Assembly: GCA_036675345.1 (NCBI GenBank)
Contig: JAKFFE010000016.1
Coordinates: forward strand, 13,449-77,448
Reading direction: 5' to 3'
Origin: JALYOC01 sp036675345
GTDB lineage: Bacteria > Myxococcota > Myxococcia > Myxococcales > Myxococcaceae
Length of the DNA: 64,000 bases
Of this stretch, positions 16,127 to 24,694 are shown piece after piece (position 1 is the first letter of the stretch; each line of letters begins with the position of its first letter). The notes beneath the pieces were generated by a model that searched no databases, was not told the origin of the DNA, and was given only the letters and a program-made list of their open reading frames with translations. The position numbers and the translations under genes are program-made.

Positions 16127-17833
16127 TCAGTCGCGGGTGGCTGCCGGCTCCGGAGTCCTGGGCAGCAGCTGCTGGAGCAGCAGCCCGAACACCACCACCC
16201 CCGCGGCGCCGATCACGTTGAACCACAGAAAGCCGATGTCCGAGAGCAGGAAGGCGCCGACCACCAGCGCCTCCGCCAACAGCGCGGCGATGAACACCGC
16301 GGTCCCCTTCACCCGCTTCACGTAGAAGGCGACCACGAAGATCCCCAGCACCGTCCCGTAGAACAGCGACCCGAGCAGGTTCACCGCCTGGATCAGGTTG
16401 TCGATCAGCGAGGCGAAGGCGGCAAACGCCATCGCCAGCAGGCCGAACACGATGGTGAAGATCTTGGACATCCGCAGGAAGTGGGCGTCGGTGGCGTCCG
16501 GCTTGATCACCCGCTTGTAGAAGTCCACGGTGACCGTGGAGCCCAGCGCGGTCAGCTCCCCGGAGACCGAGGACATCGCCGCGCAGAAGATCACCGCCAG
16601 CAGCAGGCCGATCAGCCCGGTGGGCAGATAGCGCATCACGAAGGAGATGAAGATGTAGTCCGCGTCCTTGGTCTCCGCGTCCGGGTGGGCGGCCTTGATC
16701 ACCCCCTTGGCGTCGGCCCGAGCGGCCTGCATCCGCTGATCGGCGGACACCAGCTTCACCCGGGCCGTCTCCAGGGCGGTCTCGTCGGTGGCATCCCGCG
16801 CGGACACGTAGGCCTGGGCGGCGGTGCGCTTCTCCTCGAAGGCCCGGGCGTGCTCCGCCTCCGCCGCTGCCAGCGCCGGGGCCTGGGTGGTCTGCCGGAC
16901 CCGCTTCAGCTCCGACTCGTTGAAGAAGATCGGCGGCTGCACATAGATGTGGAACACCAGCACCATCACCCCGGTGAGCAGGATGAAGAACTGCATCGGG
17001 ACCTTGAACAGGCCGTTGAACAGCATCCCCATCCGGCTCTCGGCGATCGACCGGCTGGTGATGTAGCGCTGCACCTGGGACTGGTCGGTGCCGAAGTAGG
17101 CCATCGCCAGGAAGAAGCCGCCGGTAAGGCCGGACCACAGGGTGTAGCGGCTGGTGGGATCGAAGGAGAGGTCGATGGCGTTCATCTTCCCCAGCGCGCC
17201 GGCCACCGAGACCGCGTCTCCGAAGGAGACCTCCGGAGGGAGCGCGAACACCACGTACACCAGGGCCACCGCCATCCCGCCCATCATCACCATCATCTGC
17301 AGCTTCTGGGTCTGGGCGACCGCGGTGCTTCCGCCGACCACGGTGTAGACGATCACCACCAGCCCGATCCCGATGTTGGTCAGGTCCAGCGGCCAGCCCA
17401 GCACCCGGGAGAGGATGATCGCCGGGGCGTAGATGGTGATCCCCGCGGACAGCCCGCGCTGGATCAGGAACAGCAGCGCCGCCAGCAGCCGGGTCTTGAG
17501 ATCGAAGCGGCCCTCCAGGATTTCGTAGGCGGTGAAGACCTTGGCCCGGAAGAAGCGGGGCACGAACGTGGAGGACAGCACCACCATCGCGATCGGCAGC
17601 CCGAAGTAGAACTGCACGAAGCGCAGCCCGTCCTCGTAGGCCTGACCGGGAGTGGAGAGGAAGGTGATCGCCGAGGCCTGGGTGGCCATCACCGCCAGCC
17701 CGATGGTGGGCCAGCGCACCGTGGAGTCGCCCTTGAGGTGACCTTCGGCGCTGACCCCGCGGGTCTTCCACACCCCGTAGGCGGCGATCCCCAGCAGGGT
17801 GCCGAGGAGGACGAACCAGTCCAGGGCGCTCAA
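16127..17833 (-). CDS. Sodium:solute symporter (SSS family)
   Basis: 568 residues with the 13-helix SSS layout, starting LDWFVLLGTLLGIAAYGVW and including the sodium-site region ATQASAITFLSTPGQAY and the conserved GLIGLLLAVIFCAAMSSVSGELTALGST. An unusual cytoplasmic insert of about 80 residues (about 305-390), Ala/Glu/Lys-rich and probably coiled coil, interrupts the membrane part. The start is TTG at 17833, overlapping the TGA of a tiny membrane protein (TTGA). Substrate unknown; the neighbouring exported PIG-L protein and bacillithiol genes hint at a sugar- or thiol-derived compound (inference). Confidence 0.9.
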   Translation of the reverse strand: MSALDWFVLLGTLLGIAAYGVWKTRGVSAEGHLKGDSTVRWPTIGLAVMATQASAITFLSTPGQAYEDGLRFVQFYFGLPIAMVVLSSTFVPRFFRAKVFTAYEILEGRFDLKTRLLAALLFLIQRGLSAGITIYAPAIILSRVLGWPLDLTNIGIGLVVIVYTVVGGSTAVAQTQKLQMMVMMGGMAVALVYVVFALPPEVSFGDAVSVAGALGKMNAIDLSFDPTSRYTLWSGLTGGFFLAMAYFGTDQSQVQRYITSRSIAESRMGMLFNGLFKVPMQFFILLTGVMVLVFHIYVQPPIFFNESELKRVRQTTQAPALAAAEAEHARAFEEKRTAAQAYVSARDATDETALETARVKLVSADQRMQAARADAKGVIKAAHPDAETKDADYIFISFVMRYLPTGLIGLLLAVIFCAAMSSVSGELTALGSTVTVDFYKRVIKPDATDAHFLRMSKIFTIVFGLLAMAFAAFASLIDNLIQAVNLLGSLFYGTVLGIFVVAFYVKRVKGTAVFIAALLAEALVVGAFLLSDIGFLWFNVIGAAGVVVFGLLLQQLLPRTPEPAATRD

Positions 17834-17970
17834 GAGAAGGCCCTCGTGAGCAGGAACAAGAGGACGATGGTCACGCCCAGCGCGCCGAGCACGAACGCGT
17901 AGACGTTCCGCCAGCTGCCACCCACCGGGGGCGGCTCATCCACTTCTGGCTTCTGCGGAGAGGGGGACAT
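17830..17970 (-). CDS. 46-residue single-helix membrane protein coupled to the symporter
   Basis: ATG at 17970 encodes a 46-residue peptide: a polar Pro-rich N-terminus (about 20 residues), then one strong membrane helix (VYAFVLGALGVTIVLLFLLTRAF). Its stop overlaps the TTG start of the symporter and its start lies 3 bp after the PIG-L stop, so it is sandwiched in the operon. Tiny membrane proteins of this kind sit beside several SSS symporters and are thought to be accessory subunits. It is short enough to be missed by automatic annotation. Confidence 0.7.
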   Translation of the reverse strand: MSPSPQKPEVDEPPPVGGSWRNVYAFVLGALGVTIVLLFLLTRAFS

Positions 17971-17972
17971 GT

Positions 17973-20453
17973 TCAGCGCACCTTTCCGTGGGCCAACAGA
18001 TTCGCCAGCAGCCGGTAGGCGCCCGGCACTCCCGCGGGCAGCTGCCGGAAGAAGGCCAGCCCGGTGTAGATAAACGCCCCCTTGCCGTGGCGGGCGATGA
18101 TCAACGCGCCCTGGCTGGCCGGCTCGCCCGCATCCTGGGTGGAGAGCACCGCCTGGTAGCGGGGATCCCACTCTCCGGCGAAGTACAGCCCTCGCTCCTG
18201 GACCCAGCCTTCGAAGTCCTGATCGGAGATCGCGTTCGGCTTGCGCCACACCAGGTGCTTGGGATCCACCCGGGTCATCGGGGCGGTCTCGTCGGTCACC
18301 CGGGCGCGGGAGATCACGAACGGGAAGGGCCCCATCGGGGACTTCACCGAGCTGAGCCGGTTCTGGGTGCTGTACTGGGCCACCAGGGTGCCGCCGCGGG
18401 AGACGTACTCCATCAACCGCGGATGGAGCTGGAGCAGCCGCTCGTGGGTGTTGTAGGCGCGCACCCCGATCAGGATCGCGTCGAAGCGGTCCAGGGAGGT
18501 GGTGGCCAGTGCGTGTTCGCTCAGCTCGGTCACCTCGTAGCCCACCTGACGGAGGCTGTCGGCGACCAGGTCCCCGGCGCCGGGGATGTAGCCCAGGCGG
18601 GTGCCTCCCCGGGCCAGCTGCACCGGGACCAGCTTCACCTCCGCCCGGGGCTGCCACACCTGGATCGGGATGTGCCGGTGGTGGATCCGGATCCGGTGAC
18701 GCGCCGGGGTGCCGTCCTCCAGCGCGATCTCCAAGGTGGCCGCGGGGGCGTTGGAGGAGGGCGGGGTGATGGTCACCCGCACCTCCTGTTCCTGGCCCTT
18801 CTGGGTCAGCCGGTAGGGGAGGGAGGCGGGCTCGGCGCGCCAGCCGGCAGGCAGCTTGAAGCGCAGGGTGCCCTGGGTGTTGGCGGCGCCGGCGATCAGC
18901 CGCAGCTCCACCGCGCGCGGCTTGCCGCCGGGCAGCATCAGCACCGGGCGATCCGGGCTGACCACCACCGGGAGGGTCACCTCGACCGTGCGGCGCAGCT
19001 CGCCCTCCACCGGGTCGGTCCACACGTACTCCAGCGGGCGGGTCACGCTCAGCGGGGCGCCCGCGATCTGGAGGTCGAACTGCACCGGCAGCTGGGGTGG
19101 GTTCTCTGGTCGGCCGATCAGCCGCGCATCCACCACCCGGTACAGGCCGCCGGTCCCCGCCTCCTCCAGCCAGTAGGGATTGGTAACCGGGGTGTCCTGC
19201 GGGATGGCCAGCGCCTTCTCCAGCAGGAACGGCTTGCCGGTGGCCAGCGCCGCCTCCGGGGTGGCGGTCTCGGCGCCCGGCCAGCGGATCGCCCGGACCT
19301 TTACCTCCAGCGGGGAGCGGTTCACCGCCATCGCGGTCACCTTCACCGAGTCACCCGCCGCCACCGAGTACTCCTCGGCGCGGGCGTCCAGCGCCAGCCC
19401 CAGCGCGGCGGCGATCACCCCTTCGGTCTCCGCCACCTTGAAGCTCCTCCAGGGCGACTCCGGCAGGGCCTGCAGCGCGGTGCGGGCCTGGAGCAGCGAG
19501 GGGACCGAGGCGTGCGGCGCCTCCAGCGAGTAGCTCTTGCGGGCCTGTTCGAACGCGACCTGGACCTTCTCCGAGCCAGGGACCCGCGACCAGCGGGTGT
19601 CCACGCCGTCGAAGAGCGATTTTTCGAACTTCTCCCCCTTCACCAGGATGAACTGCTCCAGCAACGGGCCCAGCTGGCGGGGTGCACCGAAGCCCTGGCT
19701 CTTGTGGTTGCTGCGGCTCTCCGCGGCCAGCTCTCCGTAGGAGCGGCCCAGCACCGGGTTGTAGGCGCCCACATCCAGGGTGAAGGCTTGGGGCAGCAGC
19801 TGGTCCGCGCCCGGCGCGAAGCGGGCCACGTTGTAGACCAGCCGCTTCGGCTTCCACGGCTGGACGTGTTGCAGCTGCTCGGGGAAGGCGGTGGGATCTC
19901 CCGCCAGCTCGAAGGCCTCCTCGGCCAGCAACGCGGAGGCGGTGTGGTGTCCGTGGCCCCCGCCCCCGTCGGTGGGGAAGCGGGTGATGATCACATCCGG
20001 GCGGAAGGTGCGGATCGCCCACACCACGTCTCCCAGCACCTCCTGCTTGCCCCAGATCCGGAAGGTCTCCTCCGGGTTCTTGGAGTAGCCGAAGTCCCGG
20101 GCGCGGGTGAACAGCTGCTCGGCCGCGTCCACCCCCCGGGCCGCCAACAGCTCCTGGGTCCGGATCAGCCCCAGCTGCTCGGACTGTTCGGTGCCGATCA
20201 GGTTCTGCCCGCCGTCGCCGCGGGTGACCGAGAGGTAGGCGGTGCGCAGCAGCAGCTCGTTGGCGAAGTAGGAGAGCAGCCGGGTGTTCTCGTCGTCCGG
20301 GTGGGCGGCCACGTACAGCACGCTGCCCACCACGTTGAGGCGGCGCACCGCCAGCGAGAGCTGCGCGGCGTCCGGCTGGGCGGCGGCGGCGCCCAGGGCC
20401 AGGGTCGAGCCGGCGATGAACGGGAAGGTGAGCGGAAAGGCGAGTCGGTTCAT
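17973..20453 (-). CDS. Large exported PIG-L (LmbE-like) deacetylase
   Basis: 826 residues with an N-terminal signal peptide (about 1-25). The PIG-L zinc domain (about 40-280) shows AHPDDE at 51-55 and GGGGHGHHTAS further on, the metal ligands of N-acetylglucosaminyl deacetylases. A beta-sandwich-like middle is followed by a C-terminal domain (from about 590) resembling a glutamine-amidotransferase-like/ThuA fold (DAILIGVRAYNTHERL, RGGTLVAQYSTQN). The bacillithiol deacetylase BshB is also PIG-L but short and cytoplasmic; this one is exported, so it probably acts outside the cytoplasm. It is divergent from bshC by 87 bp. Confidence 0.88.
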   Translation of the reverse strand: MNRLAFPLTFPFIAGSTLALGAAAAQPDAAQLSLAVRRLNVVGSVLYVAAHPDDENTRLLSYFANELLLRTAYLSVTRGDGGQNLIGTEQSEQLGLIRTQELLAARGVDAAEQLFTRARDFGYSKNPEETFRIWGKQEVLGDVVWAIRTFRPDVIITRFPTDGGGGHGHHTASALLAEEAFELAGDPTAFPEQLQHVQPWKPKRLVYNVARFAPGADQLLPQAFTLDVGAYNPVLGRSYGELAAESRSNHKSQGFGAPRQLGPLLEQFILVKGEKFEKSLFDGVDTRWSRVPGSEKVQVAFEQARKSYSLEAPHASVPSLLQARTALQALPESPWRSFKVAETEGVIAAALGLALDARAEEYSVAAGDSVKVTAMAVNRSPLEVKVRAIRWPGAETATPEAALATGKPFLLEKALAIPQDTPVTNPYWLEEAGTGGLYRVVDARLIGRPENPPQLPVQFDLQIAGAPLSVTRPLEYVWTDPVEGELRRTVEVTLPVVVSPDRPVLMLPGGKPRAVELRLIAGAANTQGTLRFKLPAGWRAEPASLPYRLTQKGQEQEVRVTITPPSSNAPAATLEIALEDGTPARHRIRIHHRHIPIQVWQPRAEVKLVPVQLARGGTRLGYIPGAGDLVADSLRQVGYEVTELSEHALATTSLDRFDAILIGVRAYNTHERLLQLHPRLMEYVSRGGTLVAQYSTQNRLSSVKSPMGPFPFVISRARVTDETAPMTRVDPKHLVWRKPNAISDQDFEGWVQERGLYFAGEWDPRYQAVLSTQDAGEPASQGALIIARHGKGAFIYTGLAFFRQLPAGVPGAYRLLANLLAHGKVR

Positions 20454-20540
20454 GGGCTGAAATTTTCTGGGGGGTCCCCGGTTTCAGGGGCGCCAAACGC
20501 GGCAACGTATTATCCCGAGCCCTCTTCAAATCCACCTTCG

Positions 20541-22337
20541 ATGTCCCGCTCGATTTACACCGCCTGGCTTGAGAGAGACCCGGCCGCACTGCAGTTGATC
20601 GGCGCCGACGCGCGCGATCCGGCGATCCGCAAGATCGCGGTGGAGCGGGCCGCGGGCAATGTGGTCGCCCCGGCGTTGCTGGAGGAGCTGCGGCGTCAGC
20701 AGGCGGAGCTTCCGGCGGATGCCTCCCGCAGCCGCAGCCTGGAACGGCTGGCCCAGCCGGGCACGGTGGCGGTGATCACCGGCCAGCAGGTGGGCCTGTT
20801 CCTGGGCCCGCTGTACACCTTCTACAAGGCGGCCACCGCGATCAAGGCCGCCCAGGCGCTGGAGGAGGAGACCGGGGTCCCCTGCGTCCCGGTGTTCTGG
20901 CTGCAGACCGAGGACCACGACTTCGCGGAGATTGATCACTGCGAGTTTCCGGCCAGCGAGCGGCCAGGTTCCGAACAGGCAGCTTCGGATTCCGCCGCGT
21001 CGTCCCAGGGCGCAGAGGGCGTCGCCGCGAGGGACTCGGCAGCGTCCCAGGAGTCTGAAGGCGTCGCCGCGAGCGATTCTACGTCCCCGGTGCCTGCAGT
21101 CGGCTTCCGCGCGTCGGCCTCCACGGAGCCAGAGTTCTCTGGCGTCCGCCGGCTCGCCCTCTGCGATCCGCCCACCGCGCACGGAGAACGCGTTCCGGTC
21201 GGTCACCGGACCCTGGGACCCTCGGTCTCCGCCTGCGTCGATCAGCTGGCCCAGCTCCTGGACGGGCGTCCGGACGCGGCGGAGGTGCTGGCCATCATCC
21301 GCCGGCACTACCAGCCGGGCCAGCGAGTGGCCTCCGCCTTCGCCGGGATGCTGGCGGAGCTGTTCGCAGGCGACGGGCTGATCCTGTTCGATCCCCGGCA
21401 GCCGGCGGTCTCCCGCCTGTGGGCGCCGATGCTGGAGCACGCGCTGCGCGACGAGCAGCGGATCACCTTCGTGCTGGAGGAGCGCTGCGCGGTGATCCGC
21501 GCCGCCGGCTTCGAACCCCAGGTGCACGTGCGCCACGGCTCGCCGCTGGTTTTCGTCCATCCCGACGGCGCCGAGGGCCCCCGCTACCGGGTGGACCGCC
21601 AGGAGGACGACCAGTACCTGCTGGTGGGGACCGACCGGCGTCTGACCCGGGATGAGCTCTTCACCCTGGCCCGCCGGGATCCGTTCAGCCTCAGCTCCTC
21701 GGCGCTGCTGCGGCCGATTCTCCAGGACGCGCTGTTCCCCACCGCGGCCTATGTGGGCGGACCGGGAGAGCTGGGCTACGCCGCGCAGCTGGGGCCGCTG
21801 TATCGCCACTTCGGGATGGCCCCCACACTGTTCCTTCCCCGCGCGGGCTTCCGGCTGATCGACGTGAAGACCCGCCGCGCGCTGGAGGGACTGGGTCTGA
21901 CCGCCGCCGAGGCCGGGCAGCCCGCCGAGGTGTTGCTGGAGCGGCACCAGTTGGGAGGCGCCTCGTCCCACCCCACCGCCGAGGCCCTGGAAGCCGCTCT
22001 CCTGGAGGCCACCCGGGGAGCGATGGAGCAGGCGGCCGCCAACGCCCTGGCCCTGGACCCGGAGCTGGAGCGAGCGGTCCGCCGCACCCGGGAGACGCTC
22101 CAGCGCGCCATCGGGAGGTTTGCTGGCCGTTACCGGAAGGCGCGGTTACAGCGCAGCAGCGTGATCCTGTCCCGACTCCAGCGTGTGCAGACCTCGCTCT
22201 TCCCCGGGGGCGCGCCCCAGGAGCGCCGGTTCGGCTGGCCGACCTTTGGCGCCGCCTTCGGGGTGCGCGCGCTGCACGATCAGGTGCTGGCCGCGATCCA
22301 GCCCTTCCAGCCAGGGACCCGCGACCTCCTCCCATGA
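20541..22337 (+). CDS. bshC: Bacillithiol biosynthesis cysteine-adding enzyme BshC
   Basis: 598 residues; typical BshC proteins are about 540. The nucleotide-binding-like motif ITGQQVGLFLGPLYTFYKA and the signature WLQTEDHDFAEIDH are intact, as is PTAAYVGGPGELGYAAQ. BshC adds Cys to GlcN-malate, the last step of bacillithiol synthesis. Residues about 137-201, directly after the EDHDF motif, are an Ser/Ala/Glu-rich insert with internal repeats not found in family members I know. The ATG at 20541 has no obvious ribosome site. bshA overlaps its stop by 4 bp. Confidence 0.93.
   Translation: MSRSIYTAWLERDPAALQLIGADARDPAIRKIAVERAAGNVVAPALLEELRRQQAELPADASRSRSLERLAQPGTVAVITGQQVGLFLGPLYTFYKAATAIKAAQALEEETGVPCVPVFWLQTEDHDFAEIDHCEFPASERPGSEQAASDSAASSQGAEGVAARDSAASQESEGVAASDSTSPVPAVGFRASASTEPEFSGVRRLALCDPPTAHGERVPVGHRTLGPSVSACVDQLAQLLDGRPDAAEVLAIIRRHYQPGQRVASAFAGMLAELFAGDGLILFDPRQPAVSRLWAPMLEHALRDEQRITFVLEERCAVIRAAGFEPQVHVRHGSPLVFVHPDGAEGPRYRVDRQEDDQYLLVGTDRRLTRDELFTLARRDPFSLSSSALLRPILQDALFPTAAYVGGPGELGYAAQLGPLYRHFGMAPTLFLPRAGFRLIDVKTRRALEGLGLTAAEAGQPAEVLLERHQLGGASSHPTAEALEAALLEATRGAMEQAAANALALDPELERAVRRTRETLQRAIGRFAGRYRKARLQRSSVILSRLQRVQTSLFPGGAPQERRFGWPTFGAAFGVRALHDQVLAAIQPFQPGTRDLLP
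20988..21073. repeat. Degenerate in-frame tandem repeat within bshC
   Basis: Two copies of a roughly 42-45-bp unit, both ending in GCGTCGCCGCGAG, encode DSAASSQGAEGVAA and DSAASQESEGVAA, with a partial third copy. It keeps the reading frame and lies in a region with weaker codon bias than the surrounding enzyme, as expected for a recent expansion or inserted linker. Confidence 0.65.
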
Positions 22338-23491
22338 GCGTGCCGCTGCGGATCGGAATCACCTGCCATCACACCCTGGGCGGCAGCGGGATCGTGGCCG
22401 CGGAGATCGGCCTGGGGCTGGCCCGGCTGGGGCACCAGATCCACTTCATCGGCGCGGCGCCGCCGGCGCGGCTGGCGGGGAACGAGCCCAACGTCCACTT
22501 CCACGAGGTGGGCCACATCAACTACCCGCTGTTCGATCACAGCCCCTACACCCTGACCCTGGCCTCCAAGATGGTGGAGGTGAGCACCCGCGAGCGGCTG
22601 GACATCCTGCACGTCCACTACGCGGTGCCGCATGCGATCAGCGCCTATCTGGCGCGTCAGTCGCTGGGGAAGGCGGCGCCCAAAGTGGTGACCACCGTGC
22701 ACGGGACCGACGTGACCGTGGTGGGGGGCTCGCCGGAGCTGCGGCCGATCGTGGCCCTGGCCCTGGCCGAGAGCGACCATCTCACCGGACCCTCCCACTT
22801 CCTGGAGGAGGCAGCGGTGGCCCTGGGACTTCCGCTGGAACGCGGCTTCGAGGTGATCCCCAACTTCGTGGACACCGAGCGGTTCACCCCCGGCCCGGTG
22901 GATCGCGCCGAGGTGCTGCGCCGCTGCGGTCTGGACCCGGCGCGGATCCCGGGAGCCCGGGTGCTGGTGCACGTCTCCAACTTCCGGCCGATCAAGCGGA
23001 TCACGGATGTGATCGAGATCTTCGATCGCGTCCACCGTCGAACCCCGACGGTGCTGGTGATGGTGGGAGACGGCCCGGAGCGCACCGCGGCCGAGTGGCG
23101 GGTGCGGGACCGGGGACTGACCGGCCAGGTGGCCTTTACCGGCGCCCAGCGCAGCTTCGTGGACGTGCTGCGGGCCAGCGACGTGTTCCTGCTGCCTTCG
23201 GAGAGCGAGAGCTTCGGCCTGGCCGCCCTGGAGGCGATGAGCTGCGGGGTCCCGGTGGTGGGCTCCGCCACCGGCGGGGTGGCGGAGGTGGTGCTGCACG
23301 GGAAGACCGGCTTTCTGGCCCCGGTGGGCGACGTGGAGAGGATGGCCGAACACGTGGTCCAGCTGCTGGGGGACCCGGCGATCCACACCCGCCTCTCCCG
23401 GGGTTCCCGGGACCGCGCCTGCTCCGAGTTTCCGCGCCAGCGCGCGGTGGAGCGGTATCAGGCGGCGTACCTGCGCCTGCTGGCGCGGTAG
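22334..23491 (+). CDS. bshA: N-acetyl-alpha-D-glucosaminyl L-malate synthase BshA
   Basis: 385-residue GT4 glycosyltransferase, full length for BshA. Family marks are the N-terminal GITCHHTLGGSGIVAAEIG, the HVHYAVPHA segment, HGTDVTVVGG, and the C-terminal PSESESFGLAALEAMSCGVP with the EX7E pair. BshA joins UDP-GlcNAc to L-malate, the first step of bacillithiol synthesis. The ATG overlaps the bshC stop (ATGA). The deacetylase step (BshB) is not encoded as a separate short gene here. Confidence 0.93.
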   Translation: MSVPLRIGITCHHTLGGSGIVAAEIGLGLARLGHQIHFIGAAPPARLAGNEPNVHFHEVGHINYPLFDHSPYTLTLASKMVEVSTRERLDILHVHYAVPHAISAYLARQSLGKAAPKVVTTVHGTDVTVVGGSPELRPIVALALAESDHLTGPSHFLEEAAVALGLPLERGFEVIPNFVDTERFTPGPVDRAEVLRRCGLDPARIPGARVLVHVSNFRPIKRITDVIEIFDRVHRRTPTVLVMVGDGPERTAAEWRVRDRGLTGQVAFTGAQRSFVDVLRASDVFLLPSESESFGLAALEAMSCGVPVVGSATGGVAEVVLHGKTGFLAPVGDVERMAEHVVQLLGDPAIHTRLSRGSRDRACSEFPRQRAVERYQAAYLRLLAR

Positions 23492-23636
23492 TCAGCAGCC
23501 CGCAGTAGGCCAGCCTCGCGGTCGATCGCCCTGCGTTTGCGTATTTGATTACTCAGACTCGCGGCGGCGACGGCAGGGGCTTCGGCGTTGGTTGCGCCAG
23601 AGTTCCCGTAGCGGTCGTGCAGTCCACGGCGCTGCC

Positions 23637-23677
23637 GGAAAAGCAAACGGCGGTGGCGGCACCAGGCCCCCACCGCC
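23637..23677 (-). terminator. Intrinsic terminator for the DUF2911 gene
   Basis: On the minus strand GGCGGTGG (23677-23670) pairs with CCACCGCC (23656-23649) and is followed by GTTTGCTTTTCC. It lies 25 bp past the minus-strand stop. The plus strand has no T-run after the stem, so it acts in one direction. The rest of the 210-bp gap shows nothing else. Confidence 0.6.
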
Positions 23678-23701
23678 GCGAATGCTGCCTCTACCGAAGG
23701 C

Positions 23702-24532
23702 CTACTTCTTCCAGCTGACCAGCGCCTTCTCCACGTCGGCGGCGAAGAAGAACCCCTGCGGATTCTTGGAGCCCAGCTCCTTGGCCTTCTGGGCCTGGGC
23801 CAGCGCCTCGTCCTTCTTGCCCAGGGCGTTGAGGATCTCCGCCTTGGTCCAGACGTTGAACCAGTTCTCCTGCAGGGAGATCGACTGGTCCGCCCAGGTC
23901 AGCGCCTGGTTCAGGTCACCCTTGCTGCCCAGGTTGTAGCGGGCGGCGTTGGCGAACGGGCGCCAGGCCTGGCCCAGGCTCTGCTCCACGTTCTGCTTCA
24001 CCTGCGCGGCGGTGGCCACCTCGATCGGCAGCGAGACCCGGACCTTCTCCCACTCCAGGACCAGGTTGCCGCGGTCGTCGCCAAAGTCAGAGAACAGGAA
24101 GGTCAGCCGCTCCCGGTGGGGGATCCGCTCCGGCTTGGCCTGGACCCGGACCACGTCCTCCGCCTCCTGGTAGGCGCCGGGGGAGGTGACCGAGGTGCTC
24201 TTGCTGATGATCAGGGTCCAGTTGCTGGCCCCGGGGATGGAGAGCAGCCCGTAGGTGCCGGCGGGGACGTCCTTGCCACCGATCTTCACCGGCTGGCTGA
24301 AGGTCACGGTGGTGGCGCCGTTGGCGCCGGTCCGCCACAGCTGGTTCAGCGGGACCACGGTGCCGAAGATCTTGCGGCCCTTCACGCCCGGGCTGCTGTA
24401 CTCCACCGTCACGTCGGTGAGGCCGATCCGCTGGGTGACCTTGGCGGCCGGGCTGGCGGCGGGAAGCTCCAGCCCCTGGGCGAAGGCGGCGGAGGCCGCC
24501 AGGAAGGCAACTGCGGTCAGGATACGGGTCAT
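23702..24532 (-). CDS. Exported DUF2911 protein with TPR-like tail
   Basis: 276 residues with a cleavable signal peptide (ILTAVAFLAASAAFA). Residues 30-180 match DUF2911 (PAASPAAKVTQRIGLTDVTV, YSSPGVKGRKIFG, LWRTGANGATTVTFS, VPAGTYGLLSIP). The last 100 residues are helical with a tetratricopeptide-like pattern (NQALTWADQSISLQENWFNVW). Function of the family is unknown; members are periplasmic and common in Bacteroidota and Myxococcota. The start at 24532 is set by the signal peptide. Confidence 0.87.
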   Translation of the reverse strand: MTRILTAVAFLAASAAFAQGLELPAASPAAKVTQRIGLTDVTVEYSSPGVKGRKIFGTVVPLNQLWRTGANGATTVTFSQPVKIGGKDVPAGTYGLLSIPGASNWTLIISKSTSVTSPGAYQEAEDVVRVQAKPERIPHRERLTFLFSDFGDDRGNLVLEWEKVRVSLPIEVATAAQVKQNVEQSLGQAWRPFANAARYNLGSKGDLNQALTWADQSISLQENWFNVWTKAEILNALGKKDEALAQAQKAKELGSKNPQGFFFAADVEKALVSWKK

Positions 24533-24694
24533 GTGTTGGAATCCCCTTTGGGTTCGAGACGCGCTTCTAGGGCGCGACGCGCGCGGAGAGAACCCCGGGG
24601 TCCCGGTCAGGTCAACCTCAACCTGCGCTGGGCAGGCAGGCGGCCAACGTTGGAAATGGCTGCCCTTCCTCGCCCCAGCACGTAGAAGAAAGCC

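Noticed and set aside
17988..20540. Long plus-strand open frame running into bshC
   Set aside because: It is antisense to the PIG-L gene and has shadow composition. The BshC sequence begins only at the ATG at 20541.
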